Assembly: GCA_019118525.1 (NCBI GenBank)
Contig: DWYV01000072.1
Span: 1 to 64,000, forward strand
Reading direction: 5' to 3'
From: Candidatus Bariatricus faecipullorum
GTDB taxonomy: Bacteria; Bacillota; Clostridia; Lachnospirales; Lachnospiraceae
Length of the DNA stretch: 64,000 bases
Position numbers and translations under genes: made by a program. The notes below the pieces were generated by a model. That model worked only from the letters and a program-made list of their open reading frames with translations, made no database searches and was not told the DNA's origin. Positions 1 to 10,479 of this stretch are shown in pieces; within the stretch, counting starts at the first letter, position 1, and the number at the start of each line of letters is the position of its first letter.

Positions 1-19
1 AGATGTGTATAAGAGACAG
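1..19. other. Tn5/Nextera mosaic-end adapter left at the sequence edge
   Basis: The first 19 bases read AGATGTGTATAAGAGACAG, which is the 19-bp mosaic end used in transposase-based library preparation. The tuf reading frame stops matching at the junction with base 20. This is therefore untrimmed adapter at a contig end, not biology, and any frame read through it is artificial. Confidence 0.95.
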
Positions 20-1066
20 TTCCGGAAGTTCGCAAACACCTGTAACGTCTGTTGTTCTGAAGTAGAACTGCGGACGATAGTTGTTGAAGAACGGAGTATG
101 ACGTCCACCTTCATCTTTGGTCAGAACGTAAACCTGAGCTGTAAATTTGTGGTGGCAGGTTACAGAACCCGGTTTGCAGAGAACCTGTCCTCTTTCGATT
201 TCGTTTCTCTGAACACCACGAAGCAGAGCACCGATGTTATCACCAGCCTGAGCTTCATCAAGCAGCTTACGGAACATTTCTACACCAGTTACAACAACTT
301 TACGTGTTTCTTCTTTGATACCAACGATTTCAACTTCGTCAGATACATGAAGTGTACCACGCTCTACTCTACCTGTAGCAACTGTACCACGTCCTGTGAT
401 AGAGAATACGTCCTCTACCGGCATCAGGAACGGTTTGTCAGTGTCACGCTGCGGATCCGGAATATAAGCATCTACGGCATCCATAAGTTCCATAATCTTA
501 TCTCCCCATTCTCCATCCGGATCTTCAAGAGCCTTCAGAGCGGAGCCCTGGATAATCGGAGTGTCATCTCCCGGGAATTCGTACTCATCCAGAAGTTCAC
601 GAATTTCCATCTCAACCAGTTCAAGGAGTTCTTCGTCATCTACCATATCGCATTTGTTCATGAATACTACGATGTACGGTACACCCACCTGACGGGAAAG
701 AAGGATGTGCTCTCTTGTCTGAGCCATTACACCGTCAGTAGCAGCTACTACAAGGATAGCGCCGTCCATCTGAGCAGCACCGGTAATCATGTTCTTAACG
801 TAGTCAGCATGTCCTGGACAGTCAACGTGTGCATAGTGACGTTTTTCTGTCTCATACTCAACGTGAGCTGTGGAGATTGTGATACCACGTTCTCTTTCTT
901 CCGGAGCCTTGTCGATGTTATCGAAAGCAACCTCAGCGTTACCCTCTACTCTCTTGGACAGAACTTTGGTGATAGCTGCTGTCAGAGTAGTTTTACCATG
1001 GTCAACGTGACCAATTGTACCGATATTACAATGCGGTTTTGTTCTTTCAAATTTAGCCTTTGCCAT
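20..1066 (-). CDS. tuf: Elongation factor Tu, C-terminus missing at the sequence edge
   Basis: EF-Tu is the GTPase that delivers aminoacyl-tRNA to the ribosome. The protein starts [12 protein letters not shown]. It has the P-loop GHVDHGKT at residues 19-26, then DCPGH and NKCD. About 349 of roughly 397 residues are present, so domain 3 is cut by the adapter junction at base 20. The ATG at 1066 follows a GGAGG site. It lies downstream of fusA in the usual str order, but a strong promoter between fusA and tuf suggests it is also expressed alone. Confidence 0.97.
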
Positions 1067-1138
1067 TTGAATAATCCTCCTTATGCTGGCGCCTTTCGTG
1101 GCGTCCCTATAATTTCAATGTTTAATCAGCTATTTCTG

Positions 1139-1167
1139 ATTATATTTCATATCAGGCGTTTTTTCAA
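1139..1167 (-). promoter_or_regulatory. Promoter for tuf
   Basis: On the minus strand TTGAAA (1162-1167) and TATAAT (1139-1144) are separated by 17 bases, upstream of tuf and downstream of the fusA stop. A GC-rich inverted repeat (CGGCAGAA...TTCTGCCG, about 1196-1225) lies between fusA and this promoter but has no T-run, so it is not a clear terminator. Tuf is probably made both from read-through and from this promoter. Confidence 0.7.
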
Positions 1168-1230
1168 GCCTTTTTCTGCTTTTTTTATGCCATTCGGCAG
1201 AAACCTGAAGCATGGCTTCTGCCGGGCAGA

Positions 1231-3348
1231 TTAAGCATTCTTATTGGAAAGCACTTTCTCCTGTACGGACTTCGGAACCGGCTCGTATTTCTCAAAGAAC
1301 ATGGAGTAGTTACCACGTCCCTGCGTTCTGGAACGGAGGTCTGTAGAATATCCGAACATTTCGGAAAGGGGTACATAACCTCTTACTATCTTTCCGCCGC
1401 CCAGGTCGTCCATTCCTTCAATCCGTCCACGACGGGAGTTAATATCGCCGATAACATCTCCCATATACTCTTCCGGCATGGTTACTTCTACCTTCATGAT
1501 AGGCTCAAGAAGTACCGGAGCAGCTTTCGCCATAGCATCTTTAAACGCAAGAGAACCTGCAATATGGAATGCCATTTCAGAGGAGTCGACTTCATGGTAG
1601 GAACCGTCATATACGGTTGCGTGAATGCCGACAACCGGGAATCCTCCCAGAATACCGGATTTCATCGCTTCCTCTATACCTTCGCCTACGGCCGGAATGT
1701 ATTCCTTCGGAATTGCACCGCCGACAACAGTAGAATCGAATTTATATGTCTCTTCTCCATTAACATCCATGGGTTCAAATTTAACTTTACAGTGTCCGTA
1801 CTGTCCGCGTCCACCAGACTGTTTTGCATATTTGCTCTCCACGTCCACTGCCTTGGTGAAGGATTCCTTGTAGGCAACCTGAGGCGCACCTACATTCGCT
1901 TCAACCTTAAATTCACGCAGAAGCCGGTCTACGATAATCTCCAGATGAAGCTCACCCATACCGGCAATAATGGTCTGGCCCGTTTCCGGATCTGTATGAG
2001 CACGGAACGTCGGGTCTTCCTCTGCCAGTTTTGCAAGAGATTCACCCAGTTTACCCTGAGAAGCTTTGGTCTTGGGCTCGATTGCAAGTTCGATAACCGG
2101 TTCCGGGAATTCCATGGATTCCAGAATTACCGGATGCTGCTCATCACAGATGGTGTCACCGGTAGTCGTAAACTTAAAGCCGATTGCTGCAGCAATATCT
2201 CCGGAATATACTTTATCAAGCTCCGCCCGCTTGTTGGCGTGCATCTGCAGGATACGTCCCACACGTTCTTTCTTTCCTTTGGTCGCATTCAGTACATAGG
2301 AACCGGAGTTCATAGTTCCGGAATACACACGGAAGTAAGCAAGTTTTCCAACAAATGGGTCTGTCATAATCTTGAATGCCAGAGCAGAGAAGGGCTCTTC
2401 GTCAGAAGAATGCCTCTCTACTTCGTTTCCGTCCATATCCACACCTTTAATCGGCGGAATATCGGTCGGAGCCGGCATGTACTCCAGGATTGCATCCAGG
2501 AGTTTCTGTACACCTTTATTCCGGTAAGCAGAACCACAGCATACCGGAACTGCCGTACACTCGCAGGTTGCTTTTCTCAGAACTGCCTTCAACTGGTCTA
2601 CTGTCGGAATTTCATCCTCCAGATACATCATTGTAAGGTCGTCATCCAGTTCGCAGATTTTTTCAATCAGTTCCTGGTGGTACAGCTCAGCCTCTTCTTT
2701 CATGTCATCCGGGATTTCACATACCGTGATGTCGTCGCCCTTTTCGTCATTGTAGATATAGGCTTCCATTTCCATCAGGTCGATAATTCCTTTGAAGTCA
2801 TCTTCCTTACCAATCGGAAGCTGAAGCACGATGGCATTTTTGCCAAGTCTGGTCCGAATCTGGTCTACTGCATTATAGAAATCAGCGCCCAGAATGTCCA
2901 TCTTGTTAATGAAGGCCATACGCGGTACATTGTATGTGTCTGCCTGGCGCCATACGTTTTCTGACTGAGGTTCAACACCACCCTTAGCACAGAACACACC
3001 AACAGCGCCGTCCAGTACACGAAGTGAACGTTCTACCTCTACTGTAAAGTCAACGTGTCCCGGGGTATCAATGATATTGATACGATGCTCAAGAGCCCCT
3101 GCTTTCGGCTTAGTATGGTCCTCAAGCGTCCAGTGACATGTTGTTGCAGCAGAAGTAATCGTGATACCTCTTTCCTGCTCCTGTTCCATCCAGTCCATGG
3201 TAGCAGTACCTTCATGAGTATCACCAATCTTATAATTTACACCGGTATAGTAGAGAATACGCTCTGTCAGCGTAGTCTTACCAGCATCAATATGAGCCAT
3301 AATACCGATGTTTCTGGTTCTCTCTAACGGATATTCTCTTCCTGCCAA
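1231..3348 (-). CDS. fusA: Elongation factor G
   Basis: EF-G is the ribosomal translocase GTPase, at the usual 705 residues. The N-terminal G domain shows AHIDAGKTT, then DTPGHVDF and NKMD. The C-terminal domains run to the end with no gap. The start is TTG at 3348, eight bases after AGGAGG, and begins [13 protein letters not shown]; no ATG or GTG with a better site is nearby. It lies between rpsG and tuf in the str operon. Confidence 0.97.
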   Translation of the reverse strand: MAGREYPLERTRNIGIMAHIDAGKTTLTERILYYTGVNYKIGDTHEGTATMDWMEQEQERGITITSAATTCHWTLEDHTKPKAGALEHRINIIDTPGHVDFTVEVERSLRVLDGAVGVFCAKGGVEPQSENVWRQADTYNVPRMAFINKMDILGADFYNAVDQIRTRLGKNAIVLQLPIGKEDDFKGIIDLMEMEAYIYNDEKGDDITVCEIPDDMKEEAELYHQELIEKICELDDDLTMMYLEDEIPTVDQLKAVLRKATCECTAVPVCCGSAYRNKGVQKLLDAILEYMPAPTDIPPIKGVDMDGNEVERHSSDEEPFSALAFKIMTDPFVGKLAYFRVYSGTMNSGSYVLNATKGKKERVGRILQMHANKRAELDKVYSGDIAAAIGFKFTTTGDTICDEQHPVILESMEFPEPVIELAIEPKTKASQGKLGESLAKLAEEDPTFRAHTDPETGQTIIAGMGELHLEIIVDRLLREFKVEANVGAPQVAYKESFTKAVDVESKYAKQSGGRGQYGHCKVKFEPMDVNGEETYKFDSTVVGGAIPKEYIPAVGEGIEEAMKSGILGGFPVVGIHATVYDGSYHEVDSSEMAFHIAGSLAFKDAMAKAAPVLLEPIMKVEVTMPEEYMGDVIGDINSRRGRIEGMDDLGGGKIVRGYVPLSEMFGYSTDLRSRTQGRGNYSMFFEKYEPVPKSVQEKVLSNKNA

Positions 3349-3394
3349 GATTTTTTCCTCCTAATAAACTGCAGTACACAAGATGTCTTCCGGA

Positions 3395-3976
<582 letters not shown>

Positions 3977-4034
3977 TTACCCCGTAACCAACTATAATCA
4001 TAGTTCTGTTTGTGATACGATATCTGTTAAATAA

Positions 4035-4457
4035 TTACTTTTTCGCGTCTTTCGGTCTCTTTGCGCCGTATTTGGAACGGGCCTGGCGTCTCTTCGCAAC
4101 ACCTGCTGTATCCAGTGTTCCACGAATGATATGGTATCTGGTACCCGGAAGGTCCTTTACACGTCCGCCACGGATTAAGACAACGCTGTGCTCCTGAAGG
4201 TTGTGTCCTTCACCCGGGATATAGCTTGTTACTTCGATTCCGTTGGAAAGACGAACTCTGGCGATTTTTCTCAGAGCGGAGTTCGGCTTCTTCGGAGTCG
4301 CGGTCTTCACTGCTGTGCAGACACCTCTCTTCTGCGGTGCAGAAAGATCTGTCGTACGCTTCTTCAGAGAGTTGTATCCTTTCTGAAGTGCCGGGGCAGT
4401 AGATTTCTTTACGGAAGTTTCGCGTCCTTTTCTTACTAACTGGTTAAATGTTGGCAT
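4035..4457 (-). CDS. rpsL: 30S ribosomal protein S12
   Basis: S12 sits at the decoding centre. The start is the ATG at 4457 ([11 protein letters not shown]), eight bases after AGGAGG; an in-frame GTG three codons upstream lies inside the Shine-Dalgarno region. The product is 140 residues. The streptomycin-contact segments TPKKPNS and GRVKDLPG carry the usual lysines, so no classical resistance substitution is visible. It is the first gene of the str operon. Confidence 0.97.
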   Translation of the reverse strand: MPTFNQLVRKGRETSVKKSTAPALQKGYNSLKKRTTDLSAPQKRGVCTAVKTATPKKPNSALRKIARVRLSNGIEVTSYIPGEGHNLQEHSVVLIRGGRVKDLPGTRYHIIRGTLDTAGVAKRRQARSKYGAKRPKDAKK

Positions 4458-4555
4458 TTCTTTCACCTCCTATGACTGTAATTGGTTACGTTTAAACATC
4501 AACTGTTTAAAAACGCACACAAAAAGAAACGACATCTTTTTATGCACGCCTGATT

Positions 4556-4584
4556 ATTGTATTCCATAGCCTCCAAAAAGTCAA
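4556..4584 (-). promoter_or_regulatory. str operon promoter
   Basis: Minus-strand TTGACT (4579-4584) and TACAAT (4556-4561) are spaced 17 bases, about 100 bases upstream of rpsL. The -35 box shares bases with the foot and U-tract of the terminator that ends the preceding LCP gene, so termination and re-initiation are packed into one short stretch. Confidence 0.7.
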
Positions 4585-4616
4585 GGCATTCCGGAAAAAT
4601 TTTACCGGAATGCCTT
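4575..4616 (-). terminator. Rho-independent terminator after the LCP gene
   Basis: A perfect 12-bp stem AAGGCATTCCGG (4583-4594) pairs with CCGGAATGCCTT (4605-4616). Read on the minus strand it is followed by GACTTTTT. It lies just downstream of the LCP stop codon. Confidence 0.85.
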
Positions 4617-4647
4617 AGTTTCAGCATTTTTCTGCCTGTTTTTTATT

Positions 4648-6441
4648 TTAATCTTCTGCAACCGTTGAATCTTCCAGCACTTCTCCGGCTTCCACACGGT
4701 TAATCAGGTCGATAATATTAGCCACCGAAGTGTCATCCGGTACGATTACAGACAGTTCCGTACTTCCGGATGAGAAGCAGGTTGCCATATCACCATATCC
4801 TTCTGCCGAAACAGAATAGATATTCCAGGAAGCACCGGTTCTGAGCTGGGTCTTAATCAGCGTCTGAATCTGGCTGTCCGTGAAATTGGTCTCCACACCG
4901 TCGCTGACACTGCTGATAATCTCTGTGGCTCCCCGCAGCATGGCCGGCGACATCATCTTCTGGATGATAGCCGTAATGACTGCCTGCTGGTGCCGTCCTC
5001 TGGCGTTGTCTCCGTCTGACAGTGCATGACGTTCCCGGCAGAAGGCCAGGGCCTGCTCGCCGTTAAAGTGGTTCTCTCCTTCGTTTACATGAAGGTCCAC
5101 TCCCGTCTCCGGACCGGTATCAAATTCCTCATCCGAAATCACGTCGATTCCGCCCAGGGCGTCTACTATCCGCACCATGGTGCTGAAGTTTACCCTTCCA
5201 AAGAAATTGATATCCGTCTCATAAAGCGCGCTCAGGGTTGCCATGGAAACATCCACGCCGTAAATGCCCGCATGGGTCAGCTTGTCATACTGGCCGTTGG
5301 AAATTCCCGGAATGGTTACGTAGTAATCTCTGGGTGTGCTTACCAGAAGAATCTGGTGGCTGTCCGGATTCACCACGGCAATAATATTGACGTCGCTTCG
5401 TCCGGTATCTTCTTCCTGAGAGTCATCCCACTGGTCAATCCCGCTCAGGTATACGGCAAAGGGTTCGCTCATGCTTGCGTCTGCGGTATCACCTTCCAGG
5501 GAAACCACGATGTCATGCTGGTAAATTATCCGCACGTCATCGGAGAAGGTACTGTACTGGTCCGCAAGGGCCGTCACATAGCCGGAGTTGTAGATAATGG
5601 CTTCCACTTCTCCATCGTAAAGGGCCTGTACTTCCTCGGCCATGGAATTATACTCGGTAGTCGTGATACTGTTTCCCGTTTCTTTTTCTATCTGGTTAAT
5701 GACGGACGTCATCTGGTCCGCTCCCGTTGTGTACTGTACGCCAAAGTTATAATTGGAGGCGTCGTTTATGGACTCTGCCCCGTCGTCTTTCAGCACAGCC
5801 ACTACCATGGAATTGGTTTCTGTGTTATTTCCCGTAATGTTCTGGAACGCGTTGTTTACCTCGCCGATATAAAAGGAGCCGAGTCCCATTATCACGCACA
5901 GGAAAATACTGAATACTTTTCCGGCAATTCCTTTTCCCCTGGCCCCCAGCTGAGAGAGCAGGGTGATTCCAAACAGAATGGTCAGGATGCCTACCAGAAC
6001 AAGGATATACGTCTCAGTCAGAATATTGAAAAACAGAACGTTGACGACCAGAATCACCGAAATTACAAACTGGAGAATACACAGGAGAACTCCCAGCGCT
6101 TTGCTGACTCCGTTCTTTTTTCTGCCTCTGCGTCTCGCGCTGCTTCTGCACGCATCCTCTTTCGCCTGCCTCCTCGATGTCCTCGATGCTTTTTTCATGT
6201 CCGCCGCCTTCCGTTTCTGTGATTTTACGGCTTTGGGCTGCTTCTTTCTACTGCTGCTGTAATAGTCGTCATCGTCATAATATCTGGATGCCGCCCGCCT
6301 GTCTTCTTCATAAGCATACCGGTTCTTTCCCTTGCTTCTTCTGCTGACTTCGCGGCTGTTGCTAATGCTTCTAACGTTCCGGTTCGGGCTGACATTTCCT
6401 GAGCCTGTTCTTCCGGAGGACCGCCTTCTCTTCTGTTCCAT
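4648..6441 (-). CDS. LytR-CpsA-Psr family glycopolymer transferase
   Basis: LCP proteins attach wall teichoic acid or capsule-type polymers to peptidoglycan outside the membrane. This one is 597 residues. It has a very basic, Arg/Lys-rich cytoplasmic head of about 110 residues, then about three hydrophobic segments (roughly 115-205), a linker domain, and the LCP domain with STPRDYYV and the GRVNFSTMVRIVDALGGIDV stretch. The C-terminus ends in an acidic tail. It has its own promoter and terminator, so it is monocistronic. Substrate cannot be told from sequence. Confidence 0.9.
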   Translation of the reverse strand: MEQKRRRSSGRTGSGNVSPNRNVRSISNSREVSRRSKGKNRYAYEEDRRAASRYYDDDDYYSSSRKKQPKAVKSQKRKAADMKKASRTSRRQAKEDACRSSARRRGRKKNGVSKALGVLLCILQFVISVILVVNVLFFNILTETYILVLVGILTILFGITLLSQLGARGKGIAGKVFSIFLCVIMGLGSFYIGEVNNAFQNITGNNTETNSMVVAVLKDDGAESINDASNYNFGVQYTTGADQMTSVINQIEKETGNSITTTEYNSMAEEVQALYDGEVEAIIYNSGYVTALADQYSTFSDDVRIIYQHDIVVSLEGDTADASMSEPFAVYLSGIDQWDDSQEEDTGRSDVNIIAVVNPDSHQILLVSTPRDYYVTIPGISNGQYDKLTHAGIYGVDVSMATLSALYETDINFFGRVNFSTMVRIVDALGGIDVISDEEFDTGPETGVDLHVNEGENHFNGEQALAFCRERHALSDGDNARGRHQQAVITAIIQKMMSPAMLRGATEIISSVSDGVETNFTDSQIQTLIKTQLRTGASWNIYSVSAEGYGDMATCFSSGSTELSVIVPDDTSVANIIDLINRVEAGEVLEDSTVAED

Positions 6442-6515
6442 ATCCTCTCCACCATTGCATTTATTACAGAAATATTACATCGCTGTGACATTCTAATTAC
6501 AAATTACGTCACTCT

Positions 6516-6544
6516 ATTGTATCGTTTTTTCCTATGCTTGTCAA
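6516..6544 (-). promoter_or_regulatory. Promoter for the LCP gene
   Basis: Minus-strand TTGACA (6539-6544) and TACAAT (6516-6521) are separated by 17 bases, between the HD-domain gene and the LCP gene. Confidence 0.7.
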
Positions 6545-6555
6545 TAAAATTTTCC

Positions 6556-7119
6556 TTACAGTCCAATTTCGTCCGCGATGTCTCTCATCTGCTCCAGGGC
6601 AATGTCGATAAATTCATCAAAATCCAGCCCCGCGTCTTCGATTGCTTCCATATAAAGGCGGTTGGCTCCGGCGGCAAACCGGGATTCGTTAAACCGTTTG
6701 ATTACGGATTTATGTTTGACACTGGCAATCTTTTTATCCGGATACACCTGGGCCACTGCTTTTAAGAATCCGCTCATAGGGTCGGAGGCAAGAATGGCAT
6801 ACTGGAGCGGGGTGGACGCCCGAACGCCGCTGGCCGGATTGTGGGCACAGATGGCGTCAAAAAGCACCGGGTCATCAATCCCTTCTTTTTTCAGAATTTC
6901 CACGGAGGTGGGGCCGTGGGTTTCGGGATGTTCTTTCCAGGCGCAGTGTTCTTCATCCAGGTCGTGGAGAAGCCCCACGATTCCCCAGTATTCTTCCTCT
7001 TCCGGGGCCAGTTCCCTGGCCACACCCCGCATGATGACCTCCACCGTGCGCGAATGCTGAAGATAGTTCTCTCCCTTCATATATCTATGCAGGATTTCTT
7101 CTGCTTTTGCTCTGTCCAT
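6556..7119 (-). CDS. HD-domain metal-dependent phosphohydrolase
   Basis: This is a 187-residue single-domain HD protein. Candidate metal ligands are His22, the His-Asp pair at 52-53 (GLLHDLDEEH), a later His in ICAHNPASG and an Asp in ASDPMSGF. The family hydrolyses phosphate mono- or diesters, often of nucleotides; the substrate is unknown here. It follows the second M24 peptidase gene but a terminator hairpin separates them. A small hairpin GGGAAC-AGA-GTTCCC (7143-7157) lies in its leader. Confidence 0.8.
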   Translation of the reverse strand: MDRAKAEEILHRYMKGENYLQHSRTVEVIMRGVARELAPEEEEYWGIVGLLHDLDEEHCAWKEHPETHGPTSVEILKKEGIDDPVLFDAICAHNPASGVRASTPLQYAILASDPMSGFLKAVAQVYPDKKIASVKHKSVIKRFNESRFAAGANRLYMEAIEDAGLDFDEFIDIALEQMRDIADEIGL

Positions 7120-7164
7120 ATTTCCTCCCTTTCTGTGTGACCGGGAACAGAGTTCCCTGTTATA

Positions 7165-7196
7165 TAAAATAAGGCGGCTCTCCGTGGAGAACCGCC
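7165..7196 (-). terminator. Terminator after the M24 peptidase gene
   Basis: The inverted repeat GGCGGCTCTCC / GGAGAACCGCC (7173-7196, one wobble pair on the minus strand) is followed on the minus strand by TTATTTTAT. It lies between the peptidase stop and the HD gene. Confidence 0.75.
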
Positions 7197-7212
7197 CTGG
7201 TTATCTCTCTGA

Positions 7213-8301
7213 TTAATCTTCCATCGGAACTACAATCAGGTCTTTTGTGAAGTGGTTCAGTACTTCGCAGCCGTCTTCCGTGATAATAACAAGGTCTTCG
7301 ATACGAACACCGATTTCCTCGTCCATCAGGTAGATACCCGGCTCAATGGAAAATACCTGTCCAACCTGGATAATATCTTCATTTACAGAGGATACGTCTC
7401 CGTATTCGTGGTCTTCCATACCAATAGAGTGTCCGGTACGGTGTGTAAAGTATTTGCCATAACCTTTTTCTTCAATGTAATTCCGGCATGCCAGGTCAAC
7501 GTCACACATTCTGTTGCCCGGTTTTGCGGCTTCGATACCTCTTCTCTGGGCCTCTTTTACAATCTCGTATACTTCACGGGCCTTGTCGGATACTTCGCCC
7601 AGGAATACGGTTCTGGTCATATCGGAGCAGTAATCGTTCAGGATGCCTCCGATATCCAGCACAACGCTGTCGCCGCGTTTTCCTTTTGTATTATCGGTTA
7701 CGTGGTGCGGGTCAGCGCCGGATTTTCCATATGCAGTAATGGGGTCAAAGGAAACTCCGGAATGTCCGGATTCTGCATACAAGTCGCGTACCAGCTTGTT
7801 CAGCTCTGTCTCTGTATAACCCTTGTTTACCAGCGGAATCAGCTTTTCCATAACCTTGTCGTTGGCAAGAGAAGCTTCTCTCATCAGCTGCTGCTCATGT
7901 TCGTCTTTTACCATTCTTACATAGTCCACAATCATGGAACCATTTACAAATTTGCTTCCTGCTCCCAGTTCCTGAAGTCTCAGAAGGAACCGTGCCGGCC
8001 ATACTTTGTCAATTCCAATCGGTTTGTCTTTTTCGACAAACTGGCTCAGAATCTCCACGCCGTCTTGTACGTCATTGTACCATACCAGTTCTACGCCCAG
8101 GTCTTTCTCCTGCGGGAACAGTTCGTTGATAACCAGCTTATGGTTTCCATTTACATTCAGGTATAACGCCAGAAGTCTCTCACCCGGAATAATCCATTTT
8201 CCTGTCAGATAGAAGATGGTCGGCGGGTCAGAGATAATCATCTGCGGAATTCCCTTCTCTTCCATTGATTTCAGAATGCGTCCCAGTTTATTTGCATCCA
8301 T
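7213..8301 (-). CDS. M24 family Xaa-Pro peptidase
   Basis: Aminopeptidase P/prolidase-type enzyme that cleaves Xaa-Pro bonds in peptides in the cytoplasm. It has 362 residues with an N-terminal creatinase-like domain and a C-terminal pita-bread domain. The five metal ligands are visible: the Asp residues of VVLDIGG and CSDMTRT, the His of TGHSIGMEDHEYG, and the Glu residues of IEPGIYL and RIEDL. The ATG at 8301 (MDANKLGRIL) is preceded by AAGGAGG; the frame reads 19 codons further up without a site. It lies just downstream of the opp operon but has its own consensus promoter. Confidence 0.9.
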   Translation of the reverse strand: MDANKLGRILKSMEEKGIPQMIISDPPTIFYLTGKWIIPGERLLALYLNVNGNHKLVINELFPQEKDLGVELVWYNDVQDGVEILSQFVEKDKPIGIDKVWPARFLLRLQELGAGSKFVNGSMIVDYVRMVKDEHEQQLMREASLANDKVMEKLIPLVNKGYTETELNKLVRDLYAESGHSGVSFDPITAYGKSGADPHHVTDNTKGKRGDSVVLDIGGILNDYCSDMTRTVFLGEVSDKAREVYEIVKEAQRRGIEAAKPGNRMCDVDLACRNYIEEKGYGKYFTHRTGHSIGMEDHEYGDVSSVNEDIIQVGQVFSIEPGIYLMDEEIGVRIEDLVIITEDGCEVLNHFTKDLIVVPMED

Positions 8302-8358
8302 GATATTTTCCTCCTTATGTGATTGAATTTTGGTACATTTCCCCAACGTTTCAACCAC

Positions 8359-8387
8359 ATTATAGCCTTTCTTCTGTGGTATGTCAA
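8359..8387 (-). promoter_or_regulatory. Consensus promoter for the M24 peptidase gene
   Basis: Minus-strand TTGACA (8382-8387), a 17-base spacer and TATAAT (8359-8364) match the vegetative sigma factor consensus exactly, about 58 bases upstream of the start codon. Confidence 0.8.
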
Positions 8388-8422
8388 CAAAAGTTCTTGT
8401 CAGAATTGTTTCATAATTGTAG

Positions 8423-8460
8423 TCGGGGACGGGTACCGGCCAGCCGGTACCCGTCCCCGA
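8423..8460 (-). terminator. Very long stem-loop after oppF
   Basis: A perfect 18-bp inverted repeat (8423-8440 with 8443-8460; core GGGACGGGTACCGGC) lies four bases after the oppF stop. It lacks a clear U-run on the minus strand. It may act as a terminator, or as a 3' barrier protecting the opp transcript. Confidence 0.65.
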
Positions 8461-8464
8461 TGGA

Positions 8465-9427
8465 TTAAGTTAAATGGCACGCAACCTTATGGCCGGGTGC
8501 AATTTCATGAAGTTCTGGCATTTCCTGGAAGCATTTTTCTGTTGCGTATTCGCAGCGTTCTGCGAACCGGCAGCAGTTCTTCGGATTGATGGGGCTGGGA
8601 ATCTCGCCTTTAATCGGGATTCTCTTTGACGCCTTTGCTTTATCCGGGTCTGCTTCGGGAATGGCGGACAGCAGGGCCTTAGTATAAGGATGCTGCGGAT
8701 TGGAGTACAGTTCTTCTGTCTCCGCCGTCTCCACCATGGTTCCCAGATACATAACGATTACCCGGTCGGAAATGTATTTTACTACACTCAGGTCGTGGGC
8801 AATGAACAGATAGGTCAGCCCGCGTTTTTCCTGAAGTTCTTTCAGCATGTTGATAACCTGCGCCTGGATGGATACGTCCAGAGCAGAAATCGGTTCATCA
8901 CAGATGATGAATTCGGGGTCTACGGAAAGCGCGCGGGCAATACCGATACGCTGTCTCTGTCCGCCGGAGAACTCATGGGAGAACCGGGACATATGGTCTT
9001 TGTTCAGACCAACCGTCTCCAGAAGCTGCTCTACCTTCTGATCCACTTCCTTTGCCGGCATACCGTGCTGTTTCAGGGCCTCCCCTACAATCTCCTTCAC
9101 CGTCATACGGGGATTCAGGGACGCATAGGGATTCTGGAAAATCATCTGCACCTGCTGGCAGAATTCTTTCTGTTCTGCCTTGGTAAGCTTCGCGATATCT
9201 TTTCCGTTATATATAACCTGCCCGCTGGTGGGCTCATAAAGCCGAATCATACAGCGGCCGGTGGTGGATTTTCCACAGCCGGATTCTCCTACCAGGCTGA
9301 CGGTCTCTCCTTTGTAAATATCAAAGGTTACACCGTCTACGGCTTTCAAATCCGCGTGTCTTCCCACTTTAAAGTATTTACATAAGTTTTTCACCTGGAC
9401 GAGAGGCTGTTTTTCTTTGTTTTCCAT
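8465..9427 (-). CDS. oppF: Oligopeptide ABC transporter ATP-binding protein OppF
   Basis: One of the two cytoplasmic ATPases powering peptide import, 320 residues. It has Walker A GESGCGKST, signature FSGGQRQR and Walker B FIICDEPISALD. The C-terminal oligopeptide-transporter extension has cysteines (CCRFAERCEYA) typical of the Opp/Dpp family. Its ATG directly follows the oppD TAA, so the two are translationally coupled. Confidence 0.93.
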   Translation of the reverse strand: MENKEKQPLVQVKNLCKYFKVGRHADLKAVDGVTFDIYKGETVSLVGESGCGKSTTGRCMIRLYEPTSGQVIYNGKDIAKLTKAEQKEFCQQVQMIFQNPYASLNPRMTVKEIVGEALKQHGMPAKEVDQKVEQLLETVGLNKDHMSRFSHEFSGGQRQRIGIARALSVDPEFIICDEPISALDVSIQAQVINMLKELQEKRGLTYLFIAHDLSVVKYISDRVIVMYLGTMVETAETEELYSNPQHPYTKALLSAIPEADPDKAKASKRIPIKGEIPSPINPKNCCRFAERCEYATEKCFQEMPELHEIAPGHKVACHLT

Positions 9428-10465
9428 TTAGTCCACCTCTCCTTTCTTTCCGATTACCGGTCTCTTCAGTTCTGTCTCCGGAGCATATTCATGCTGCAGC
9501 CAGCAGGCACTTTCGTGCTCCTCTGTCAGCATATATTCTTCCGGCGGATACTCGTGGCATACATCCATCGCGTATTCACATCTTGCCGCAAACGGACATC
9601 CCTTCGGCGGAGAGAACAAATCGGGGGGAGTACCCTCAATCGGTTTCAATTTCTCCCCTTTGGCTGTATCCAGTTTTGCGATGGACTCCATCAGTCCTTT
9701 GGTGTACGGATGCGCCGTCTTGTAAAAAATATCCTGCACAGTACCGCGCTCTACAATCTTACCGCCGTACATAACAACTACACGGTCGCAGAGCCGGGCG
9801 ATAACACCCAGGTCATGGGTAATCATAATAATAGAGGTTCCCAGTTTCTCCCGCAGTTCCAGCAGCAGGTCCAGAATCTGGGCCTCGATGGTAACGTCCA
9901 GGGATGTGGTAGGCTCATCACAGATAATCAGGCTCGGCCGGCTTACCAGTGCGATGGCAATCATCACACGCTGTTTCATACCACCGGACAGCTCATGAGG
10001 ATACTGACGGTAACGTTTTTCCACATCGGAAATACCTACCAGTTTCATAATCTCCAGAGTTTTTTCTTTTACTTCTTTTTTACTGATATCTTTTCGTCCC
10101 ACAAAAACTTCTTCAATCTGGGCGCCTACACGCATGGTGGGGTTCAAAGAAGTCATCGGGTCCTGGAATACAAAACCAATGTCCTGTCCCCGCATCTTCC
10201 GGAGTTCTTTCTGGTTCATTTTCAGAACATCCTGTCCATTAAACAGAATTTCTCCACCTTTGAAAAATCCGGGCGGTTCCGGATTCAGGCGCATGATGCA
10301 CTGTGCCGTAACACTCTTTCCGCATCCGGATTCTCCCACGATTCCCAGGATTTCTCCTTTGCGGACTTCAAAGCTGACGTCACGGACAGCCTGCACTTCC
10401 CCTCCGTATGTATGGAAGGAAAACACCACGTTTTTTAATTCCAGAATGTTTTCTTTTTCTGCCAT
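9428..10465 (-). CDS. oppD: Oligopeptide ABC transporter ATP-binding protein OppD
   Basis: This is the partner ATPase of OppF, 345 residues. It has Walker A GESGCGKSV, signature LSGGMKQR, Walker B LIICDEPTTSLD, and the Cys-containing C-terminal domain (GCPFAARCEYA). The start ATG is ten bases after an AGGAGG that overlaps the oppC stop codon. The gene order oppABCDF is the standard one. Confidence 0.93.
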   Translation of the reverse strand: MAEKENILELKNVVFSFHTYGGEVQAVRDVSFEVRKGEILGIVGESGCGKSVTAQCIMRLNPEPPGFFKGGEILFNGQDVLKMNQKELRKMRGQDIGFVFQDPMTSLNPTMRVGAQIEEVFVGRKDISKKEVKEKTLEIMKLVGISDVEKRYRQYPHELSGGMKQRVMIAIALVSRPSLIICDEPTTSLDVTIEAQILDLLLELREKLGTSIIMITHDLGVIARLCDRVVVMYGGKIVERGTVQDIFYKTAHPYTKGLMESIAKLDTAKGEKLKPIEGTPPDLFSPPKGCPFAARCEYAMDVCHEYPPEEYMLTEEHESACWLQHEYAPETELKRPVIGKKGEVD

Positions 10466-10479
10466 GTCTCTTGTTCCTC

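Noticed and set aside
1564-2964. 466-codon plus-strand open frame within fusA
   Set aside because: Antisense shadow of EF-G with low-complexity, Cys/Phe-rich composition.
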